Shown: piece after piece, positions 61,121-64,000 of the stretch
How the letters are laid out: each line of letters starts with the position of its first letter
How positions within the stretch are numbered: position 1 is the stretch's first letter
DNA from: Raphanus sativus
Lineage: Eukaryota > Streptophyta > Magnoliopsida > Brassicales > Brassicaceae
NCBI RefSeq assembly: GCF_000801105.2
Contig: NC_079517.1
Location: 10,540,001-10,604,000, forward strand
DNA: 64,000 nt
Direction: 5' to 3'
Translations under genes and position numbers: made by a program
Notes under the pieces: model-generated
Databases searched by the model: none
Seen by the model: the letters and a program-made list of their open reading frames with translations, nothing else
What the model was told of the DNA's origin: nothing

Positions 61121-63689
61121 TATATAAAAAATATATGAAGCAAATTGACGTATTTATGAAAGTCGATATGCTCATCAAGCGGGGGTGTGATACTGAGGGG
61201 TAATGGGACCCATAAATCAAAGGCAATATATGCTGACGATATTCATTCATTAGAGAAGGAGTTATAACCATTTTCTTTAGCTTTAATTTTCTTTGGTAAA
61301 TTAACAACTGGTTGGTTCAAAATAAGTGTACATGACAAGTGCAGCATCAGATGGGAATATGAACAAACGAATGGCATTCTGTTTTTTATAATTTTTAAGG
61401 TTTTTTCTTATATGATATAAAAGTAAATTTCCAAGAATTAAAATTTTGCATCATTTTCTCTTTGCTAAATAGTGTTTGCATCAATTCTTGATGTAAAAAG
61501 GAATATAATTTCTACTGTTATTGTTCCAAAATGTAAATAATTACTATTGATCGTAAAAACTGTGTTTATTGGTGGTAACGGGAAATCAATCATGCCGTTT
61601 TAAACAAAGCATTCTGCGTTTAAGGCGGTGAAGCTGATATTTTATCAGTAGATATTTTTTGTTAAAAACATACGCAGAAAAGTTGGGAGAAAAATAAAAG
61701 AGCATTAAAATTCATTACAGCAAAAAAAATATTCGAGAAGATCGCAGATACCGATGAGATTTCTCATGTGAGCAAGGGGACCGCTAACGTGGGTATATGA
61801 TATAACAAATTGAATTAATTGTTTTATATACTATTTTATTAATTTATAGACAGCAGAAATAAAATAATAATTAAGGTATAAGATCTACTGTAAGATGCCT
61901 CCCACAGTCCGTCCCTTCCCTCCATCCATCGTCCATAGTAATCGTGTCGTAATAAACATTTTCTGATTTTCGCTCTAATTTAATTGATTTAGTGGTGGGA
62001 CCTTAGATTGATTGAAAATGTAAAGATAGCGGGAACTATTTTTTAGTATTTTAATATTTATTCATTCTTCCACAAGATCTTTAGTATTTCTGTTTTATAA
62101 AGAATGTTAACTTAAATTTACTTCTTAATTTTCAAAAGAGTGTTATTTTACATTTTAATATAATTTGTATATTAAATCTACTTTTTATCCTTTGAATAAC
62201 TAATAGATTTTTATTTAAATTATTTTCATTAAATAATCATATATGAAATAAAGATTTATTGATGTATTTTACAATTTTCTTAATATGTGTAAAATATGTT
62301 AAAGTGATATTTTCTGAGTAATTAGAGATATAACAGTTTAATAACTCATACTTTATTATAGAAATGGAATGTTCAGTTTAAATTTGAGTTTAAAGGTTAG
62401 TTGTTTTTTGGTTTAAAGAACTTTAATTGATGTAAACCTAAATTTTCTCGGTTTAGTACATATTCAGTTTGGTTAGGTTTGAATTTAGTTTAGTTTATGG
62501 AACAATTGTTTAAACTACCATATTTCAAATACATTTTTTCATTTTTACTTTTGTCATCATTTTTAAAGAGGTAAATAACAACATGTCTGAATCTAAAATG
62601 TAGATTTGAAGAGTGGAGTTTTGAAAGGTTAAGTTTAGGATTTAATAAATATATAAATAAATACTTTCAAAAAGAGCTTTTAAAATTTAAAATGAAAATT
62701 TGAAAAATATATTATGAAGAATCAAAAAGTCAGAAAAATCAAAAAAATATAAAAAGCTCAAATTTGAAACTTATAATTTGAAAAATTATAAAATAATATT
62801 ATTTTTTATTTTTATTAAATAATTATCCATATTTATATATTTACAAAGCTAGGATTATTAGAGTCTGTTGCCTCTTTAATGGATAAAATATCTCTCAAAT
62901 CCCCTTCTAAAGAAGATAAATATGAAAAATAATACCAAAAATGAGGTAAAACTTTAAAGGGATTTGCCAAATATGACTAAAAACTTGATTGTAAATGCAA
63001 AATTATATCCAAACTTGAATCAAATGCAAAATTAACTTAAAAGTCTTGTGAAATTACATCAATCCTCTTGTGACAAGACAAAAAACCATAACTCATTTGT
63101 ACGAGTATAATCCCGGAAAATTTTATGAGTCTTCTGAGATATTGTAAGTCATCTAGACGACGTCTAGGAAAGTCGTCTGGTATAATTGATCTTAAAAATA
63201 TTTTATAAACTTTTAAAAAATATTTTGATAAGTGAAAAATTAAAATCATGTAATTATAAACAGTTTTAAGTGATATAAATTAAGATAAAATAAAATTGAA
63301 TTGTTTTCAACATAGATGAGTGAAAACAGTGAATCATGATATTATTTGGTTTAGGGTTCGGCAACATATGTTATACTATTGTATGTATTCTTAGGACTGG
63401 ATTTTGGAAAGCTTAATGTTTTTTTTTGAAATTTTTTTACCTATGAGTTTATTTATGTGTATAGTAAACATTTTTAAATTTTATTTGATTTTATAAAGTG
63501 CTTAGTTAGTCAAATTAGTTTAGGGTTATGTTTAGGATCTATACGAGTTACAGGGAAATCGACTGGTGATTAGTATTATAGGTTAGAAGACATGTGAAAG
63601 TTTTCAAACTCCCGCTAAAAATATTTTAGTTTCCACCTAAAAATATTAAAGTCCTCTCAGCGAATAGTAAATTTCTAGAAAATTTTCAA

Positions 63690-63754
63690 GTAAGTCGTAT
63701 AGAAGACTTACTTGAAAGTCGTCTAGAAAACTTATTTGAAAGTCTTCTAAATCG
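63690..63754. repeat. GTCGTCTAGA-type short repeat cluster
   Basis: Three related units (AAGTCGTATAGAAGACTTA, AAGTCGTCTAGAAAACTTA, AAGTCTTCTA) follow one another at a spacing of about 25 bp. One further pair lies near 63147-63180. Confidence 0.5.
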
Positions 63755-63959
63755 AAAATATTTAATTTTATTGAAATTTTTATCTCCCTAATAAAGAAAA
63801 TTTACACATTCTCTCTCTTCCTCTCAAATGACTGCAATAAAAATGTAATGTTTCTCATTCTAAAACTCTCCAACCTCTTTCTAATTTCTTTCAACTTAAA
63901 AACACCGAACTTTATATCGATTTATTGTTATTTTATTTCTTCTTATTGAACTGGTGAAG

Positions 63960-64000
63960 ATGGTATCATCACGTGAACAATGGCCAGCATTTGCTGCACA
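63960..64000 (+). CDS. Possible start of a gene running off the window
   Basis: An ATG at 63960 opens MVSSREQWPAFAA to the window end without a stop. It is preceded by a CT-rich, leader-like stretch from about 63800. Thirteen codons cannot identify a family, and it may equally belong to a transposon. Confidence 0.25.
   Translation, partial: MVSSREQWPAFAA

Larger units (their letters stand above)
60956..63959. other. Intergenic, AT-rich, with short repeats
   Basis: No gene is visible. 61080-61120 holds a micro-insertion. GTCGTCTAGA / AAGTCTTCTA words recur at 63147-63180 and 63690-63754, a familiar Brassica dispersed motif. Confidence 0.4.

Overview
This window is plant nuclear DNA and looks like a Brassica species, or a very close relative, on the basis of gene similarity. 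It is strongly AT-rich and gene-poor. Only three host genes can be supported in 64 kb, all on the minus strand. They are a GIS-type single C2H2 zinc-finger repressor (5810-6535), a small conserved protein of unknown function (20152-20577) and a plastid-type adenylate isopentenyltransferase resembling Arabidopsis IPT1 (32375-33406). From memory, the Arabidopsis counterparts of the first and third lie close together on chromosome 1 (At1g68360 and At1g68460). The window therefore reads as a fractionated and transposon-inflated copy of that block.

Layout. 1-5.3 kb: the 3' end of a Helitron, a Tourist-like MITE and a poly(A)-tailed retroposon of about 1.4 kb with target-site duplications (TSDs). 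5.8-6.6 kb: the zinc-finger gene with its TATA box. 9.6-10.1 kb: a decayed RNase H-like fragment. 13.1-17.9 kb: a complete CACTA (En/Spm) element with perfect terminal inverted repeats (TIRs), a CTG TSD, dense subterminal repeats and one four-exon gene that fuses a TNP2-type transposase to a Transposase_24 domain. 20.2-22.7 kb: the small gene, a second MITE and a second retroposon. 24.5-29.1 kb: nested repeats, including a TIR element, Helitron termini and two CCGAACC/CCGGATCC-rich elements. 32.4-33.4 kb: the IPT gene. 35.6 kb: a tRNA-related SINE with a 13-bp TSD. 36.5 and 39 kb: MITEs. 39.6-52.8 kb: a roughly 6.6-kb segment carrying a coding-dead Ty1/copia element appears twice, head to tail, on either side of a 100-N gap. 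This is most simply an unmerged assembly overlap. 54.2-58.0 kb: a young, 5'-truncated LINE with a long uninterrupted RT/RNase H ORF, a 20-nt A tail and a 15-bp TSD. 58-64 kb: AT-rich repeat debris, including a Helitron 5' end, and perhaps the start of another gene at the right edge.

The host genes share no obvious pathway beyond development and hormone biology (trichome/cytokinin-related transcription control and cytokinin synthesis). The most distinctive observations are: the gap-flanking duplication; the in-frame fused CACTA transposase; a copia element with near-identical LTRs but broken ORFs and a triplicated leader; and a recurring set of tiny A-tailed insertions of 10-24 bp, each flanked by a 10-18 bp direct repeat. 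Those insertions look like extreme 5'-truncated LINE/SINE integrations.
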